A stretch of 64,000 nt of DNA from the NCBI GenBank assembly GCA_963778945.1, contig CAVZWL010000020.1, positions 77,114 to 141,113 of the forward strand, written 5' to 3'. Each line of letters starts with the position of its first letter. Within the stretch, counting starts at the first letter, position 1. Shown here in pieces: positions 1-8,926 of the stretch. The notes beneath the pieces are model-generated. The model did not search any database, was not told the DNA's origin, and saw nothing but the letters and a program-made list of their open reading frames with translations. The DNA comes from Fen-1254 sp963778945. Lineage in GTDB: Bacteria; Bacteroidota; Ignavibacteria; UBA10030. The translations under genes were made by a program, and so were the position numbers.

Positions 1-392
1 TATTCACCGGGTGCCGGCGTAAATGTGAAATAACCTTGAATGTCGTTTCCTGCGTCCAGTGATAGATCTGGAACTTCTACGAATTCCCGGATGGTTCTAT
101 GCCGGCGCGAAACAACAGAAGTTTTTTTGTCTGTCAATTCGACAAGGAGCTCCCCGCGCACTTCAAAAGGGCCGGATGCGGCGGATTCGATACGCTGTAC
201 GGTAAAGAATGATCTGTCGATTCTGTAAAGAAAAAGAACTGAAGTTTGAGCAGAATCGGACATCGGGAAAAAAATAGTTTGGAAAGTCACAGGGGAAACC
301 GGCTGCCGCTGATCGGATAAGACTCCTTGCGCGTAACACATGCAGCTCATATACATGCATACAATGACAAAAAATAAATAACTGTTCCTCAT
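1..392 (-). CDS. Secreted protein, 5' part (possible GWxTD-like N-terminal domain)
   Basis: Reading leftwards from the ATG at 392-390, the frame stays open to the window edge, about 130 codons. It begins with a clear signal peptide: a short basic start (MRNS), a hydrophobic core rich in V, F and M, and an A-Q-G cleavage region. The mature part alternates hydrophobic residues as a beta-sandwich would and contains a YRIDRSFFTVQR stretch followed by GPFEVRGELLVELTDKK. This pattern reminds me of the N-terminal domain of the GWxTD proteins of Bacteroidota/Ignavibacteria, but the GWxTD motif itself would lie beyond the edge. A GTG at 396 opens a competing frame whose product has no signal peptide and looks unnatural. 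The coding call is fairly good; the family is a guess. Confidence 0.55.
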   Translation of the reverse strand, partial: MRNSYLFFVIVCMYMSCMCYAQGVLSDQRQPVSPVTFQTIFFPMSDSAQTSVLFLYRIDRSFFTVQRIESAASGPFEVRGELLVELTDKKTSVVSRRHRTIREFVEVPDLSLDAGNDIQGYFTFTPAPGE

Positions 393-1015
393 ACACTCAA
401 AGACCTTTCGCGTGAGAATATAATACTGAGAAACGGAGGGAAACACAAGGATATGCGAAGCAGCGGAACATGGCGACGCAGCGGGAATTTCGATTTATTT
501 TGGAACCCGATATGCAAAATCCTGTTCTGAGAAAAATAATGCGAAAGTATGTCCCAATTTTTTAATTTCTGCGATTTCTCATGTCCATATTGCATACGCG
601 GTCTGCTTGCCTTAAAAAATATATAGGAAACTTTTCGGGTTGACCGCGGAAAAAGCAATATCAAAAAAAACCGAGTAAGCTGCGCATATATCCCAATTCG
701 AATCAATTCTAAAAACTATCAGTACAACCGCGCTCTCGCGGCCAATGAATCATCGAGGAGCAGCATAAACCATAGAAAGTCTCTCTTTGCAAAAGAAAGC
801 CGTATGCCGGCAAAGCTGCCTCAGCTCTTCGACTTTTGCAGAACGAAAAATGGATCTCAGCCGAATCAGCAAATCATTTGATTTTCATTGAAAAATGGTT
901 GAAAATGATCAATATCCTGCATGAAAGCGCCCGTTTCTTGTTGCTTTTCCATCCTTGAGTGGCTATATTTACACAACTTTAGTCTAATAAATGTTGGAAA
1001 TGAACATGTGAGCGT
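393..1015. other. Divergent intergenic region, no gene seen
   Basis: This 623-base A/T-rich spacer separates the leftward secreted protein from the rightward proline dehydrogenase, so it should hold two divergent promoters. I cannot assign boxes with confidence. A 105-codon leftward frame at 389-706 has no family resemblance and overlaps the start of the secreted protein, so I do not call it. Confidence 0.5.
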
Positions 1016-1918
1016 ATGTCCTTATTTAATTCTCTTGTTGTTGCCGTCCTTCCTCTCATTCCGAAAACCATTGTTGGAAAAGTTGCCAAGCGATATATAG
1101 CCGGAACTCAGCTTTCCGACGCTGTGCGTACAGTCCAGGTGCTGAATCAAAACTCTATAACCGCTACAATGGATCTTCTTGGCGAAGATGTGACAAGCAG
1201 GGAGGAAGTTGAAGCCGTAAAAAATGGCATCTTGGGGATTCTAAGAGCTATTCAGGAAAACAAACTCAGGTCCGGGGTTTCGGTTAAACCGACTCAACTG
1301 GGTTTAAAGTTGGATAAAGAGCTTGCATATCAAAACATAAAAACCATTATTAAAGAAGCTTCACAATCAGGTCTTTTTGTGCGCATTGATATGGAGGATT
1401 CTTCAACCACTGACGCGACACTTTCTTTATACCGGCGCTTGAGGGCTGAAGGTTTGCACAATACCGGGGCGGTTATTCAGGCCTGTTTGAAGCGAAGCGA
1501 GTCGGATATACGCGCTTTAGTGGGAGAGAAAGCCGATTTCCGGCTGTGCAAAGGCATTTACGATGAATCGCCGTCCATTGCGTTCAAAGGCCGGCAGGAG
1601 ATTCGCGACAATTATCTTAAATTGCTGCGCATCATTCTGGAGAGCGGTTCGCAGGTCGGCATAGCGACTCATGACGATTTTCTGATCGATGGAGCGCTGA
1701 AACTTCTTCATGAGATGCATGTCCATCATGAGAAATACGAATTCCAAATGCTTCTGGGCGTGCGAGAGAAGAAGCGGACAGAAATTGTCCGCGCGGGGCA
1801 CCGTCTCCGCGTTTATATACCATTCGGCGAACAGTGGTATGCGTATTCGACCCGGCGGCTGAAAGAAAATCCGCACATGGCATGGTACATTACAAAAGCG
1901 ATTTTTATCCGTTCTTGA
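1016..1918 (+). CDS. Proline dehydrogenase (monofunctional)
   Basis: This 300-residue protein has the size of the single-domain proline dehydrogenases (PutB type). They oxidise L-proline to 1-pyrroline-5-carboxylate with FAD and pass electrons to the quinone pool at the membrane. The FAD-barrel signatures are visible: VRIDMEDSS near residue 122, a conserved CKGIYDE region in the middle, and the substrate-binding YSTRRLKENP near the C-terminus, which is diagnostic of the family. The ATG at 1016 is chosen because the protein then starts where relatives start; the Shine-Dalgarno sequence is weak. It lies 18 bases upstream of an oligopeptide transporter and close to a dipeptidase, which fits use of peptides and proline as carbon and energy sources. 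No P5C dehydrogenase is in the window. Confidence 0.93.
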   Translation: MSLFNSLVVAVLPLIPKTIVGKVAKRYIAGTQLSDAVRTVQVLNQNSITATMDLLGEDVTSREEVEAVKNGILGILRAIQENKLRSGVSVKPTQLGLKLDKELAYQNIKTIIKEASQSGLFVRIDMEDSSTTDATLSLYRRLRAEGLHNTGAVIQACLKRSESDIRALVGEKADFRLCKGIYDESPSIAFKGRQEIRDNYLKLLRIILESGSQVGIATHDDFLIDGALKLLHEMHVHHEKYEFQMLLGVREKKRTEIVRAGHRLRVYIPFGEQWYAYSTRRLKENPHMAWYITKAIFIRS

Positions 1919-1936
1919 AAAACGAAGGAGAAGTGT

Positions 1937-4027
1937 ATGGCTGAAGCGAACAATGCCGGAGAAAAAAAGAAGTTTCTCTCATACGTGCCGGCAAACACGA
2001 ATATGAAAGAATTTACGATCCGTGCATTGCTGATCGGTCTTGTGATGTGTGTTGTTCTCGGCGCTGCGAATGCATATCTCGGGCTGAAGGCTGGAATGAC
2101 CATCGCTGCGACGTATCCCGCCGCTGTAATCGGAATGGCGCTTCTTAAAATTATGCGCGGTTCGATTCTGGAAGAAAATTTTGCACGAACGGTCGGCTCT
2201 ATAGGCGAATCGGTAGCGGCCGGGGCTATCTTCACTATTCCTGCTTTTGTGATTTTACATATCTGGAATTTTACGTCGGAAAACATGCTTACGGAATATT
2301 GTACTGCAGCTGCTCTGATGGTCCTCGGAGGAATTCTCGGTATTATGTTCGTAACAATATTACGCCGTGTCATGGTGGAGGACGAATCGCTGCCGTTCCC
2401 TGAATCCGTTGCCGCAGCGGAAATTCATAAAGCGGGACAGCGCGGGGCGGAAGCCGCTATTCAATTGTTCAAAGCAATGGCTGTCGGCGCGTTTGTTAAA
2501 CTCCTGGACGGTTTGGGCATATTCCATTCTTCAAACGATTTTCCGGTTATGGTCGGACGAATCAAAGAATCGTTCGTTAAGCTGGGTTTGAAACCCGATT
2601 CGGAAAAAATACTTGGGGGCGGTATTACGACGATATCTGCGCCGGCCGCCACTCCTGCCTATATCGGCGTCGGTTATATCATCGGGCCTGAACTGGGAGC
2701 ATTGAATTTCGCGGGCGGTGTGCTGGCCTGGGGGCTCTTTGTTCCCCTGCTTGTTTTTTTTCTTGGTCCGCAGCTTATCGATAAATATACGGCAGCTTCC
2801 GGCGGAGATACGATTGCGGCCTGGGGAGCATTGACCGGCCACCTCTACCGTTATATAGTTCGTCCTATTGCAGTCGGAGGTATGCTCGTTGGAGCATGTT
2901 ACACCCTGTGGAAAATGCGAAAGAATTTGATCCTCGGCATCAAGCGGGGCATTGCGGATGTTCGAAAATCTGCCGCTGCAAAAAGCGCCACAGAACGGAC
3001 GCAAAAGGATTTGCCATTTACTTCCGTACTGCTCGGTATCACAGTCGTCTTTGCCTTGATGATCGGATTGTATTTCTATTTCACGAACATGATTCTCGGC
3101 GCCGTTCTGGCGGCCGTCGTCATGCTCATCGCCGGATTTTTCTTCGCCGCGGTTTCCGGGAATCTTGTGGGAATGATAGGTTCATCGAATAATCCGATTT
3201 CCGGATTGACGCTTGCCACCACCGTTGTTGCAGCATTGACAATGGTTCTTATCGGAGTTAAGGGGCTCCAGGGTGTCGCGGCGGTTCTCGGTGTTGCTGC
3301 GGTGGTTTGTGTTTCATCTGCAGTCGCAGGCGAGATGCTTCAGGACTTGAAAGTCGGACATATCCTCGGCGGCACGCCGTCAAAAATGCAGATCGGAGAT
3401 ATTATCGGCGTCATTCTGGCAGGTCTCGTTATGTTTTTCCCGCTGTACGTTCTGCACAATTCCGATCTTGCCAGTCATCCTGCAACAGGCGGCTTCGGCG
3501 GGCCGAGACTTCCTGCTCCGCAGGCAGGTTTGATGGCGGCTCTCTCGCAGGGAATCGTCGGCGGCGAGATGGCTTGGCCTCTTGTCATCGTCGGTATTGC
3601 ACTCGGAATCTCGCTTATTATGATTAAAGTCAAGAGCCCGATGTTGTTTTCCGTCGGAATGTATCTTCCGCTGGAAACGACGTTCGCTATTTTTATAGGC
3701 GGATTGATTCGCGGCATCGTCGATAAGAGAGCGGTCAAACGCGGATACAACGATGCTCAGAAAGCGCGGGTTGAAAATGCGGGGATCCTGACAGCATCCG
3801 GTCTTATTGCGGGTGAAGCGCTTATGGGACTCTTTATTGCTACGGTAGTCTTTGTACGCGACCGCGTCAGCGGGATTCCGGAATTCTGGAGCGTCGAACT
3901 TTTTGAATCGATAGCATCCTGGCTTGCGATTCCGGTCTTTATTGTGCTGGCGGCCTATCTTATTTATAACCCGCTGTCAAAGGCGGGAAAACCGGATGAA
4001 CCGGCTCCGCCGACGGCTATTATGTAA
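1937..4027 (+). CDS. OPT-family oligopeptide transporter
   Basis: This 696-residue integral membrane protein is mostly strongly hydrophobic segments (roughly 14-16). It opens with the OPT-family hallmark NMKEFTIRALLIGLVM followed by AANAYLGLKAGMTIAATYP. Other typical OPT features are the conserved charged loop with PFPESVAAAEIHKAG, the glycine-rich segment around SNNPISG, and a C-terminal SGLIAGEALMG. OPT proteins are proton-coupled importers of small peptides or metal-peptide chelates. The start ATG has a good ribosome binding site (AAGGAGAAG). With proline dehydrogenase just upstream and the PepD peptidase downstream, peptide import followed by hydrolysis is the likeliest role. The exact substrate cannot be read from sequence. 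Confidence 0.94.
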   Translation: MAEANNAGEKKKFLSYVPANTNMKEFTIRALLIGLVMCVVLGAANAYLGLKAGMTIAATYPAAVIGMALLKIMRGSILEENFARTVGSIGESVAAGAIFTIPAFVILHIWNFTSENMLTEYCTAAALMVLGGILGIMFVTILRRVMVEDESLPFPESVAAAEIHKAGQRGAEAAIQLFKAMAVGAFVKLLDGLGIFHSSNDFPVMVGRIKESFVKLGLKPDSEKILGGGITTISAPAATPAYIGVGYIIGPELGALNFAGGVLAWGLFVPLLVFFLGPQLIDKYTAASGGDTIAAWGALTGHLYRYIVRPIAVGGMLVGACYTLWKMRKNLILGIKRGIADVRKSAAAKSATERTQKDLPFTSVLLGITVVFALMIGLYFYFTNMILGAVLAAVVMLIAGFFFAAVSGNLVGMIGSSNNPISGLTLATTVVAALTMVLIGVKGLQGVAAVLGVAAVVCVSSAVAGEMLQDLKVGHILGGTPSKMQIGDIIGVILAGLVMFFPLYVLHNSDLASHPATGGFGGPRLPAPQAGLMAALSQGIVGGEMAWPLVIVGIALGISLIMIKVKSPMLFSVGMYLPLETTFAIFIGGLIRGIVDKRAVKRGYNDAQKARVENAGILTASGLIAGEALMGLFIATVVFVRDRVSGIPEFWSVELFESIASWLAIPVFIVLAAYLIYNPLSKAGKPDEPAPPTAIM

Positions 4028-4033
4028 ATGTCT

Positions 4034-4066
4034 AACTTTGTCAAGGTTTGGAACCTTGACAAAGTT
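4034..4066. repeat. Perfect 15-bp inverted repeat between OPT gene and pepD
   Basis: AACTTTGTCAAGGTT at 4034-4048 is mirrored exactly at 4052-4066 around a 3-base loop (tgg). The stem is strong but no T-run follows, so it is not a typical intrinsic terminator. It resembles the CCTTGCGAAGG hairpins elsewhere in the window in layout (an arm containing CAAGG, a short loop, an intergenic site). It could be a dispersed palindromic element or an RNA-stabilising hairpin between two co-transcribed genes. Confidence 0.7.
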
Positions 4067-4108
4067 GAATGTTAAAAATAATTGGACTCATCAAACACGA
4101 GGTGAAGT

Positions 4109-5563
4109 ATGGTAGATTTGACCGGATTAAAACCGGAATTAGTGTGGAAGTATTTTGCAGAGATCAGCAAAATTCCGCGCTGTTCAAAAAATGAGAAAAA
4201 AATATCGGACTATGTTCTCGAGACGGCAAAAAAAACCGGACTCGAAGCAAAGCGCGATAAGGTTCTCAATGTGGTCGTAAAAAAACCTGCGACAAAGGGG
4301 TATGAGCAGATGCCTTCGGTTTGCCTGCAGGGACATCTCGATATGGTAGGCGAAAAAAACACGGATACTGTCCACGATTTCAATAAGGATCCGATCGAGC
4401 TGGTACGGAAGGATAATATTATAACGGCAAAAGGAACGACGCTCGGGGCCGATAACGGGATAGCCGTTGCAACGAATCTGGCCGTCATGGAAGACCGGTC
4501 GCTTGAACACGGACCTCTGGAATTACTTTTCACCATCGATGAAGAAACAGGACTCACCGGCGCCAATAATTTACAGCCCGGCTTTGTAGAGAGTAAAATT
4601 TTACTCAATCTCGATTCGGAAGAAGAAGGGCATATCTATGTCGGCTGCTCCGGCGGGCGAACGACATCCGCTTCCTGGAAAGCAGCATACGATATCCTTC
4701 CCCCAAATTATGCGCCGGTGCGCGTAAAAATAAGAGGGCTCAAAGGCGGGCATTCGGGATTGGAAATAGATAAAGGAAGAGGAAACGCCTTAAAAATATT
4801 GAGCCGCATTCTTCTTGCACTCGATCCGCTCGGTGTGCGTATTGCGTCAATCGACGGCGGCAATAAGAGCAACGCGATACCGCGCGAAGCATCGGCTCAA
4901 ATTTGCGTGCCGATAAAAAGAATGAATGAAGCCGATGCAGCTGCGTCGCAACACTTATCGATTATTCGCGAAGAAATCAGCAATGTCGATCCCGATCTGA
5001 ACGTCGTCCTTGAAGAAGTAAGAGCAAAAGTAAAAGGCAAAGTATTTAAGAAATCGCTGCAGAAGAAAGTCCTGCAAACCCTTTCCGCGCTGCCGCACGG
5101 TGTTATTAAAATGAGCGCCGATATACCCGGACTCGTTGAAACGTCGACGAATCTTGCGATTATCAAAACATCTGCGGCAAAGATAGAAATTATTACCAGT
5201 CAGCGAAGTTCTGTCGCTTCGGAAATCGATGAAATTGTCCGAACGAATGCGTCAATTTTCGAACTGGCTGATGCGGAAGTCGAACTTGCCGAGGGATATC
5301 CAGGATGGAAACCTAATCTCGATTCACCCGTTCTGAAAGTCGCACGGGAAACATATCATTCGCTCTACGGAAAAGCTCCGGAGGTTAAGGCAATCCATGC
5401 GGGACTTGAATGCGGCATCATCGGGGAAAAATATCCGGGAATCGATATGATCTCGTTCGGGCCGACGCTGGAGGGAGTGCATTCTCCCGATGAGAAAATT
5501 TATATCGATACGGTGGAAAAGTTTTGGAATTTCCTCCTTGCAATTTTGAAAAATGTAAAATAA
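4109..5563 (+). CDS. pepD: Cytosolic non-specific dipeptidase / aminoacyl-histidine dipeptidase
   Basis: At 484 residues this matches the M20C metallopeptidases (PepD, about 485 residues), which cleave a wide range of dipeptides including beta-Ala-His, using two zinc ions. Metal and catalytic residues are visible: GHLDMVGEK with His76 and Asp78, the bridging Asp115 in TLGADNG, and the catalytic Glu pair 145-146 in DEETG. A later zinc-ligand region is seen in HAGLECG. The family's GGHSGLEI and IDGGNKSNAIPREA stretches are also present. The ATG at 4109 follows GAGGTGAAG. Its place after the OPT transporter supports hydrolysis of imported peptides in the cytoplasm. Confidence 0.96.
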   Translation: MVDLTGLKPELVWKYFAEISKIPRCSKNEKKISDYVLETAKKTGLEAKRDKVLNVVVKKPATKGYEQMPSVCLQGHLDMVGEKNTDTVHDFNKDPIELVRKDNIITAKGTTLGADNGIAVATNLAVMEDRSLEHGPLELLFTIDEETGLTGANNLQPGFVESKILLNLDSEEEGHIYVGCSGGRTTSASWKAAYDILPPNYAPVRVKIRGLKGGHSGLEIDKGRGNALKILSRILLALDPLGVRIASIDGGNKSNAIPREASAQICVPIKRMNEADAAASQHLSIIREEISNVDPDLNVVLEEVRAKVKGKVFKKSLQKKVLQTLSALPHGVIKMSADIPGLVETSTNLAIIKTSAAKIEIITSQRSSVASEIDEIVRTNASIFELADAEVELAEGYPGWKPNLDSPVLKVARETYHSLYGKAPEVKAIHAGLECGIIGEKYPGIDMISFGPTLEGVHSPDEKIYIDTVEKFWNFLLAILKNVK

Positions 5564-5619
5564 ACGGAAGAAGGTGCTTTTGCGCCGCTCCTTTTTTCCG
5601 GAGAACGAAACGGAGCAAT

Positions 5620-6978
5620 ATGACGATTGACACGGAAACTTCCCAGGGCTCGTTTCATCCCGAAGGATTATTCAATCCTTCGGGATGGATCTATCGCTAC
5701 AGTATTTTGTTTGTAGTCAGCTTGCTGACATTCGGAAGTTATTTCGCTTATGACAGCATCGGTGCGATAGCTCCGATTCTTACGCAAGCGCTCGGCATCG
5801 ACAGGGAAACAATCGGTCAAACCTATACGCTGTACAGCGTGGCAGCAATCCTTTCTGTTTTTATCGGAGGCCTGCTCATCGACAAAATCGGCACACGCCG
5901 TGCAAGCATGCTTTTTTCACTGCTCGTCACAATCGGTGCCGCCATCGTTGCGCTGGCCCCGAGCGTATGGATTCTCTTTCTGGGGAGGTTTATTTTCGGA
6001 TGGGGATCGGAATCTCTTGTTGTTGCACAAAGCGCTATTTTTACACGATGGTTTAAAGGAAAGGAACTGGCGTTTGCTTTCGGTGTCGGCTTGACGATCA
6101 GCCGTCTCGGAACGCTCTTCAGCTTTAACACGGAAGCATTGATCTCGGAATATTTCGGTACATACCAGTCGGCGCTGTGGGCGGCTGTCCTCTTCTGCGT
6201 CCTATCGCTCTTTGCGAATATGCTGTATGTCATGATGGATAAACGAGGCCAGCGTATCTTGAATCTGCATGAAGAGGGAGGCGGGGATAAAATTGTATTT
6301 GCGGATATTAAAAAATTCAGAGCATCCTACTGGTACGTTACACTTCTCTGTCTCACATTTTATTCAGCCATCTTCCCTTTTACAGCTCTTTCGACGGACT
6401 TTTTCCATTCCAAATGGGGACTGCCTCTCACAGCAGGGTCTGAAGGCGGTTTTTTAACTCAGGTTTTTTATAATGTCATTCATATGTTCAGCACTGCAGG
6501 CGGCACGACGACGATTATTATTTTTGCATCGATGGTTTTGGCTCCGTTCTTCGGTCAATGGGTCGACAAATTCGGCAGACGCGCATCGGTGATGGTCCTC
6601 GGATCGCTTTTTATGGTTCCGGCATTTCTTACAATGGCTTTTACGATGATTGCTCCTGCAATTCCGATGATTATTCTTGGCGCAGCATTCGTTATGGTGC
6701 CGGCGGCAATGTGGCCTTCGATTCCGCTGATTGTTGAGAAAAATCGAGTCGGCACGGCATTCGGATTGACTACAACGATTCAAAATTTCGGTCTTGCGCT
6801 GTTTCCATGGCTCAACGGTATGCTGCGGGATACTACTCAAGCATACACGGCGAGCATGGTGATGTTTTCGGGCTTGGGTGTTCTTGGGTTAGTTTTCTCG
6901 TTTTTGCTGCTGCGTGCCGACGGCCGTGAAGGGAAAAAATTGGAATCGATCGATCATACGCCTGTATCCGGTTCATAG
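5620..6978 (+). CDS. Major facilitator superfamily transporter
   Basis: This 452-residue membrane protein has about 12 hydrophobic segments and the MFS signature GGLLIDKIGTRRASM in the loop after segment 2, with a second-half echo WVDKFGRRASVM. The frame is open from 5524, but I start at 5620 because the ATG there follows CGGAGCA and gives a normal MFS N-terminus (FNPSGWIYRYSILFVVSLL). The earlier part overlaps the pepD end and looks non-coding. Substrate is unknown; the neighbouring peptide-use genes suggest a nutrient or product carrier. A short cytoplasmic tail follows the last segment. Confidence 0.9.
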   Translation: MTIDTETSQGSFHPEGLFNPSGWIYRYSILFVVSLLTFGSYFAYDSIGAIAPILTQALGIDRETIGQTYTLYSVAAILSVFIGGLLIDKIGTRRASMLFSLLVTIGAAIVALAPSVWILFLGRFIFGWGSESLVVAQSAIFTRWFKGKELAFAFGVGLTISRLGTLFSFNTEALISEYFGTYQSALWAAVLFCVLSLFANMLYVMMDKRGQRILNLHEEGGGDKIVFADIKKFRASYWYVTLLCLTFYSAIFPFTALSTDFFHSKWGLPLTAGSEGGFLTQVFYNVIHMFSTAGGTTTIIIFASMVLAPFFGQWVDKFGRRASVMVLGSLFMVPAFLTMAFTMIAPAIPMIILGAAFVMVPAAMWPSIPLIVEKNRVGTAFGLTTTIQNFGLALFPWLNGMLRDTTQAYTASMVMFSGLGVLGLVFSFLLLRADGREGKKLESIDHTPVSGS

Positions 6979-7013
6979 AGATAATTATTGAGAAACGAAA
7001 AAGGAGAATATAT

Positions 7014-7514
7014 ATGGCAGCTACAAAAGACAATTTGAAAGAAGCATTTGCAGGCGAAAGCCAGGCCAATCAAAAATACCGCGCCTTCGGCGAGGCAGCT
7101 CTCAAAGAAGGTTTGCCGAATATTGCGCACTTGTTCCGTACAACAGCGGAGGCAGAACGGATACATGCAGCGGGGCATCTGGGCGCCCTCGAGGGAATAA
7201 AATCGACGGTGGAGAATCTTCAGGCCGCAATCGACGGCGAAACCTACGAGTTTACGACTATGTATCCGCCGATGCTGCAGCAGGCAGAATCGGAAGATCA
7301 TAAGGCGAAACGCATGTTCAAATACGCAGTTCAGGCGGAAGCAATTCATGCAAAGCTCTACCGGCTTGCTCTGGACGCTGCAAAGCGGGGAGAAGATCTT
7401 GCCGTTACGAAAATTTTCCTCTGTCCGGTTTGCGGGCATATCGAGTTTAACGATGCTCCGGAAAAATGTCCTATCTGCGGAGCGAAGAAAGAGAAGTTCG
7501 TAACAATTGCATAG
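7014..7514 (+). CDS. rbr: Rubrerythrin
   Basis: This 166-residue protein has the two-domain plan of rubrerythrin: an N-terminal four-helix bundle that binds a di-iron centre, with Glu15 in EAFAGESQANQKYRAF and the EAERIHAAGH helix, then a C-terminal rubredoxin-like knuckle with CPVC at 137-140 and CPIC at 152-155. Rubrerythrins reduce hydrogen peroxide in the cytoplasm of anaerobes and microaerophiles using NADH-linked donors. It has a strong ribosome binding site (AAGGAG) and is followed by a strong hairpin, so it probably ends a transcript. Confidence 0.97.
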   Translation: MAATKDNLKEAFAGESQANQKYRAFGEAALKEGLPNIAHLFRTTAEAERIHAAGHLGALEGIKSTVENLQAAIDGETYEFTTMYPPMLQQAESEDHKAKRMFKYAVQAEAIHAKLYRLALDAAKRGEDLAVTKIFLCPVCGHIEFNDAPEKCPICGAKKEKFVTIA

Positions 7515-7530
7515 GTAAAGAGCATACAAA

Positions 7531-7572
7531 ACAGAAAAGCCGCGGTGAAACGTCGATCCGCGGCTTTTCTGT
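7531..7572 (+). terminator. Intrinsic terminator after rubrerythrin gene
   Basis: ACAGAAAAGCCGCGG (7531-7545) pairs perfectly with CCGCGGCTTTTCTGT (7558-7572) across a 12-base loop. The descending arm contains CTTTTCTGTTCT, so the stem is G/C-rich at the top and U-rich at its base, as expected of a rho-independent terminator. The stop codon of rubrerythrin lies 16 bases upstream. Confidence 0.85.
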
Positions 7573-7662
7573 TCTATCGGTTTTCTCATCTTGATTTTCT
7601 TTTTTTCTTCATCGGAAAATCGTATCTTTCCATTGAATCAGCCTTCGAAACTTGGAGAAAAT

Positions 7663-8151
7663 ATGAAAAAATTAATGTGGACAGCCCTGTTCGTCATCAT
7701 ACCGGTAGCGTTGAACGCGCAGGTAAGCTGGAGCGGATTGTCGAATGCGGATAATTTTGGAAAATCGGTTTATGGACTCGGTCTTTCTGCCGGCTGGGCA
7801 TCCGGTGTCGGCATAAGTTTCCGCGATCATCTGCCGACCAAAGCATCGCTGGAAGCCATCTTCGGTATTATCAAAACCGATAAACTTCTTATGAGCATCG
7901 GAGGGGAGTTCCAATACGACCTTGTGCGCGGGCCAAAATCCAGATTCTTCGGCGTTTCTGCGTTATCTTATCAATATTCGGGATCCGGCAGCAATGAGAT
8001 AAACGGTCCGTTTCGATTTGGAGTCGGTGCAGGTGGAGAATTCCAGATTCAGAATTCTTTCTCCGTTACTGCTGAAGGGTTATTCACTTTCTTCTCCGAC
8101 GGCAGGGTTATTCCCTTACCGCAGCTTGCCATGCATTATTATTTTAATTAA
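7663..8151 (+). CDS. Small outer-membrane beta-barrel-like protein
   Basis: The frame is open from 7591, but the ATG at 7663 follows TTGGAGAAA and gives a clean signal peptide (MKKLMWTALFVIIPVALNAQ), so I start there, giving 162 residues. The mature part has alternating hydrophobic and polar stretches with many Gly, Ser and aromatic residues (GVGISF, GGEFQYDL, RFGVGAGGEFQI), and ends in an aromatic-rich strand (MHYYFN). This is what one expects of a small 6-8 strand outer-membrane barrel. No family name is clear. The gene stands alone behind the rubrerythrin terminator. Confidence 0.75.
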   Translation: MKKLMWTALFVIIPVALNAQVSWSGLSNADNFGKSVYGLGLSAGWASGVGISFRDHLPTKASLEAIFGIIKTDKLLMSIGGEFQYDLVRGPKSRFFGVSALSYQYSGSGSNEINGPFRFGVGAGGEFQIQNSFSVTAEGLFTFFSDGRVIPLPQLAMHYYFN

Positions 8152-8192
8152 TTGTATGTACTCAGCATGTTCTTCACGTTCAAGATTTTCCC

Positions 8193-8247
8193 TGTAGCCG
8201 CGGGCGGTGACCGCGGACGGTTCCCGACGTCAACGCCGTCGGCTACA
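8193..8247. repeat. G/C-rich nested inverted repeat (TGTAGCCG ends)
   Basis: TGTAGCCG (8193-8200) pairs with CGGCTACA (8240-8247), and inside it CGCGG pairs with CCGCG (8199-8213). The block is much more G/C-rich than its surroundings. A second block starting TTGTAGCCGCGAC occurs at 55256, which suggests a dispersed extragenic palindromic element. It sits in the 5' leader of arfB and could also fold in that mRNA. Confidence 0.55.
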
Positions 8248-8275
8248 AAAAAACGGTACATTTAAATACGCATTA

Positions 8276-8716
8276 ATGAATGGATCATTCATCGATATTA
8301 CGCCGCTGCTGCGAATCCCCGTTTCAGAAATAAAATTTCGTTTATCACGCAGCAGCGGACCGGGAGGACAGAACGTCAATAAGTTGGAAACTCGTGTAGA
8401 ATTGCGTTTCGATGTCCTTCATGCAAAATCGCTGGACGACCGGAATCGATCCAAAATATTTCAAAAACTTGGTTTTATGATTTCAGCCGAAGGAATTCTG
8501 CAAATCGCTGTGCAGGAGTCCAGAAGCCAGTGGATGAATAAACAAAGGGCGCTTGAGAAGCTGACTCTCCTGCTGCGATCGGCTTTGAAAAAGGAAAAAA
8601 AACGAATTCGCACAAATCCAACCGTCTCATCGCATAAAACACGTCTCCGGGGTAAACATAAAAAGGGAGAGATAAAGCGTCTGCGTAATCGATTCAACAT
8701 CGAATCTGAGGAATAA
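8276..8716 (+). CDS. arfB: Alternative ribosome-rescue factor B (peptidyl-tRNA hydrolase ArfB/YaeJ)
   Basis: This is a 146-residue class I release-factor-like protein with no stop-codon recognition domain. The catalytic GGQ is at residues 30-32 within SSGPGGQNVNKLETRVELRF, and the protein ends in a highly basic tail (KKEKKRIRTNPT, HKTRLRGKHKKGEIKR) that in this family enters the empty mRNA channel of stalled ribosomes. The frame extends upstream to 8207 through the palindromic repeat, but the ATG at 8276 gives the family's normal start (IPVSEIKFRLSRSSG). Context is not informative. Confidence 0.94.
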   Translation: MNGSFIDITPLLRIPVSEIKFRLSRSSGPGGQNVNKLETRVELRFDVLHAKSLDDRNRSKIFQKLGFMISAEGILQIAVQESRSQWMNKQRALEKLTLLLRSALKKEKKRIRTNPTVSSHKTRLRGKHKKGEIKRLRNRFNIESEE

Positions 8717-8880
8717 AAACCTGGAGTTCGTAATTCATAGTTGTTCGGTTGTTTAGTTATTCAGTTATTCAGTTGTCAGTTGTTTAGTTTTTCAGTTCTT
8801 TGGCTCTAAAATTCTAACTTCTAACTTCTGTCATTCTGTATTCTGTATTCTTTCCTAACCAGAAACCTTCTCGACTCCAA
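8717..8880. repeat. Degenerate intergenic word repeats after arfB
   Basis: Starting within about 10 bases of the arfB stop, the sequence becomes quasi-repetitive: GTTCGTAATTCATAGTTG, then repeated TTATTCAGTTATTCAG and TTGTCAGTTGTTTAG words, then CTAACTTCTAACTTCTG and CTGTATTCTGTATTC. The period is 6-9 bases and imperfect. There is no gene here. Confidence 0.75.
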
Positions 8881-8926
8881 TGGTGTTATATATTGAAAGG
8901 TTCTATCAACATTAAAAAGGTGCATA

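Noticed and set aside
389..706. Leftward 105-codon open frame
   Set aside because: No family resemblance, unnatural composition, and it overlaps the start of a better-supported secreted-protein gene.
8717..8880. CRISPR-like or microsatellite array
   Set aside because: The repeats are short, imperfect and without regular spacers; they match word families at other gene ends instead.
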